Positions 63,004 through 64,000 of a DNA stretch of 64,000 nucleotides are shown here, one piece after another. A model generated the notes under the pieces. The model was not told the origin of the DNA. It searched no databases and saw only the letters and a list, made by a program, of their open reading frames with translations. The stretch lies in assembly GCF_023204835.1 (NCBI RefSeq), contig NZ_CP096270.1, forward strand, positions 1,922,001 through 1,986,000. Direction: 5' to 3'. The translations under genes and the position numbers were made by a program. Positions within the stretch are counted from its first letter, which is position 1, and the number at the start of each line of letters is the position of its first letter. The DNA comes from Salinarchaeum laminariae. GTDB taxonomy: Archaea; Halobacteriota; Halobacteria; Halobacteriales; Salinarchaeaceae.

Positions 63004-63888
63004 TCAGTTCTCCCCAGCGACGCGTTCGATCGTCGCCGCGAGCCGATCGTAGAACTCCGGTTCGTACTTCGAGGCGTCGTCCACCGTGGGTCGTGCGTTG
63101 GTCTCTGAGACGACGGCGCCGTCGTCGGTGACCAGTAGGTCGACGCCGAGCAGGTCGATCCCGAGTTCCTGGGCGACCGACTCCGCCAGCTCCCGGAGCC
63201 CCCGATCGGGGTCGATTGCCGTCGCTTCCGCGCCTCGGTGGACGTTGTGGCGCCAGCCGCCGTCGTCGCGTCGGCGCTCGACGGCGCCGGCGTACTCGCC
63301 GTCGATGGTCATGACGCGAACGTCTCGCGCGTCGGGCACGAACGATTGGACGAGATAGGATTTGTCGCCCGTCGCGGGAAACTCGTGGACGAGTTCGAGG
63401 TAGTCCGCGACGCCGAGTGCCGAGTCGGCGTCACCGACTTTCGCGACGCCGACGCCGCGCGTCGTCGACGTCGGCTTGATGACGGCAGGCGTACCGACCC
63501 GCTCGACCGCGTCCCGAATCGCCGACTCGTCGACAGGGTTCGAGACCAGCACCGTCTCGGGGACCGGGAGTCCCGCCTCGGCACACCTGGCCAGCACCGC
63601 CGCCTTGTTCCGCGACGTCTGGACGGCGGTTCGACCGTTGAGCCACGGCAGGTCGAGCAGGACGTCGGCGACTGCGCCCTCGACGTCACGAGGCGGGTAG
63701 ACGTAGCCGAGGTCGTACTCCGTCTCACCGAAGGCTACAGCGGCCGGCTCCTCGTCCGATCCCGCTCCCGTGAGCGGCAGGGTGCGCTCCCGCGTCTGGA
63801 GGTGGTCCACCTCGATCCCGCGATCGGCGAGTGGCTCGACCAGCCGCTCGAAGGTCTCCGCCTGCGTGGCGACGGCCAGACGTAACAC
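63004..63888 (-). CDS. ATP-grasp ligase, RimK-like
   Basis: About 294 residues from the GTG at 63888, which opens onto LRLAVATQAETFERLVEPL, the usual first strand; an upstream TTG at 63915 would add nine codons. ATP-grasp features: TPAVIKPTSTTRGVGVAKV, YLVQSFVPDARDVRVMTI, and LLGVDLLVTDDGAVVSETNARPT with the metal Glu and Asn. RimK-type enzymes join an amino acid or similar to a carboxylate. The substrate is unknown. Gene is convergent with the Hsp20 gene. Confidence 0.82.
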   Translation of the reverse strand: MLRLAVATQAETFERLVEPLADRGIEVDHLQTRERTLPLTGAGSDEEPAAVAFGETEYDLGYVYPPRDVEGAVADVLLDLPWLNGRTAVQTSRNKAAVLARCAEAGLPVPETVLVSNPVDESAIRDAVERVGTPAVIKPTSTTRGVGVAKVGDADSALGVADYLELVHEFPATGDKSYLVQSFVPDARDVRVMTIDGEYAGAVERRRDDGGWRHNVHRGAEATAIDPDRGLRELAESVAQELGIDLLGVDLLVTDDGAVVSETNARPTVDDASKYEPEFYDRLAATIERVAGEN

Positions 63889-63915
63889 GTCCGGGTGCTT
63901 GTCGTGGTCCGGCAA

Positions 63916-64000
63916 ATGGATTCCGCTCGATCGCAGTAGTTCCGTTCCTCCATTCGGTCGCCTCTCGCCGGTCCGTCGCTCTCACCGATCGGGAACGAAC
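63916..64000. other. End of window, no gene seen
   Basis: Upstream region of the ATP-grasp gene; too short to judge. Confidence 0.4.

Overview
The window reads as chromosomal DNA of a halophilic archaeon (class Halobacteria). The DNA is GC-rich, the proteins are strongly acidic, and many genes start at ATG or GTG with a TATA-like box about 25-33 bases upstream, which fits leaderless or nearly leaderless messages. Gene content is typical of haloarchaea: diadenylate cyclase DacZ, topoisomerase VI beside gyrase, HalX response regulators, Mre11-Rad50, family B DNA polymerase, and a bacterial-type plus an archaeal-type GAPDH. The genus cannot be fixed from the sequence. I saw no rRNA, complete tRNA, CRISPR array, transposase or prophage.

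Region 1 (1-5.4 kb): the 3' part of a DUF106/EMC3-like membrane protein gene, dacZ overlapping a small MscS channel gene, then leftward genes for a hexapeptide acyltransferase, an E1-alpha 2-oxoacid dehydrogenase subunit without its partners, and a cupin. A 549-bp non-coding element with 18-bp terminal inverted repeats (4772-5320) follows.

Region 2 (5.4-19 kb), the most accessory-like part: four Gfo/Idh/MocA oxidoreductases (two are close paralogues), a xylose-isomerase-like sugar isomerase/epimerase, a YdjC/ChbG-type deacetylase, a hydrolase-like barrel protein and zinc glucose 1-dehydrogenase. A lipoprotein, a flippase and a DoxX-like protein are interspersed. I read it as a candidate oxidative glycoside or sugar-derivative catabolic locus feeding glucose oxidation.

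Region 3 (19-48.4 kb), mostly genome maintenance: lone trpB, hflX, then leftward gyrB-gyrA-MazG-like gene, divergent from top6B-top6A. Next come a pilin-like membrane protein, a small coiled-coil protein, smc-scpA, a phosphohexomutase, mre11-rad50, three small conserved-looking genes, a quinone oxidoreductase and intein-free polB. Mre11 and PolB both end in PCNA-binding-like peptides.

Region 4 (48.4-64 kb): a Tat-exported poly-gamma-glutamate hydrolase-like protein, sufCBD, an operon of PAS/GAF histidine kinase, HalX response regulator and RecA-like ATPase, then pgk-gapI divergent from gapII. A HalX-like protein with a degenerate receiver and a zinc ribbon, an Hsp20 and an ATP-grasp ligase close the window.

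Non-coding signals worth attention are the inverted-repeat element, five consecutive hairpins inside the start of scpA, short tandem repeats just past the stop codons of three genes, and an alternating purine-pyrimidine tract at the gyrB promoter.
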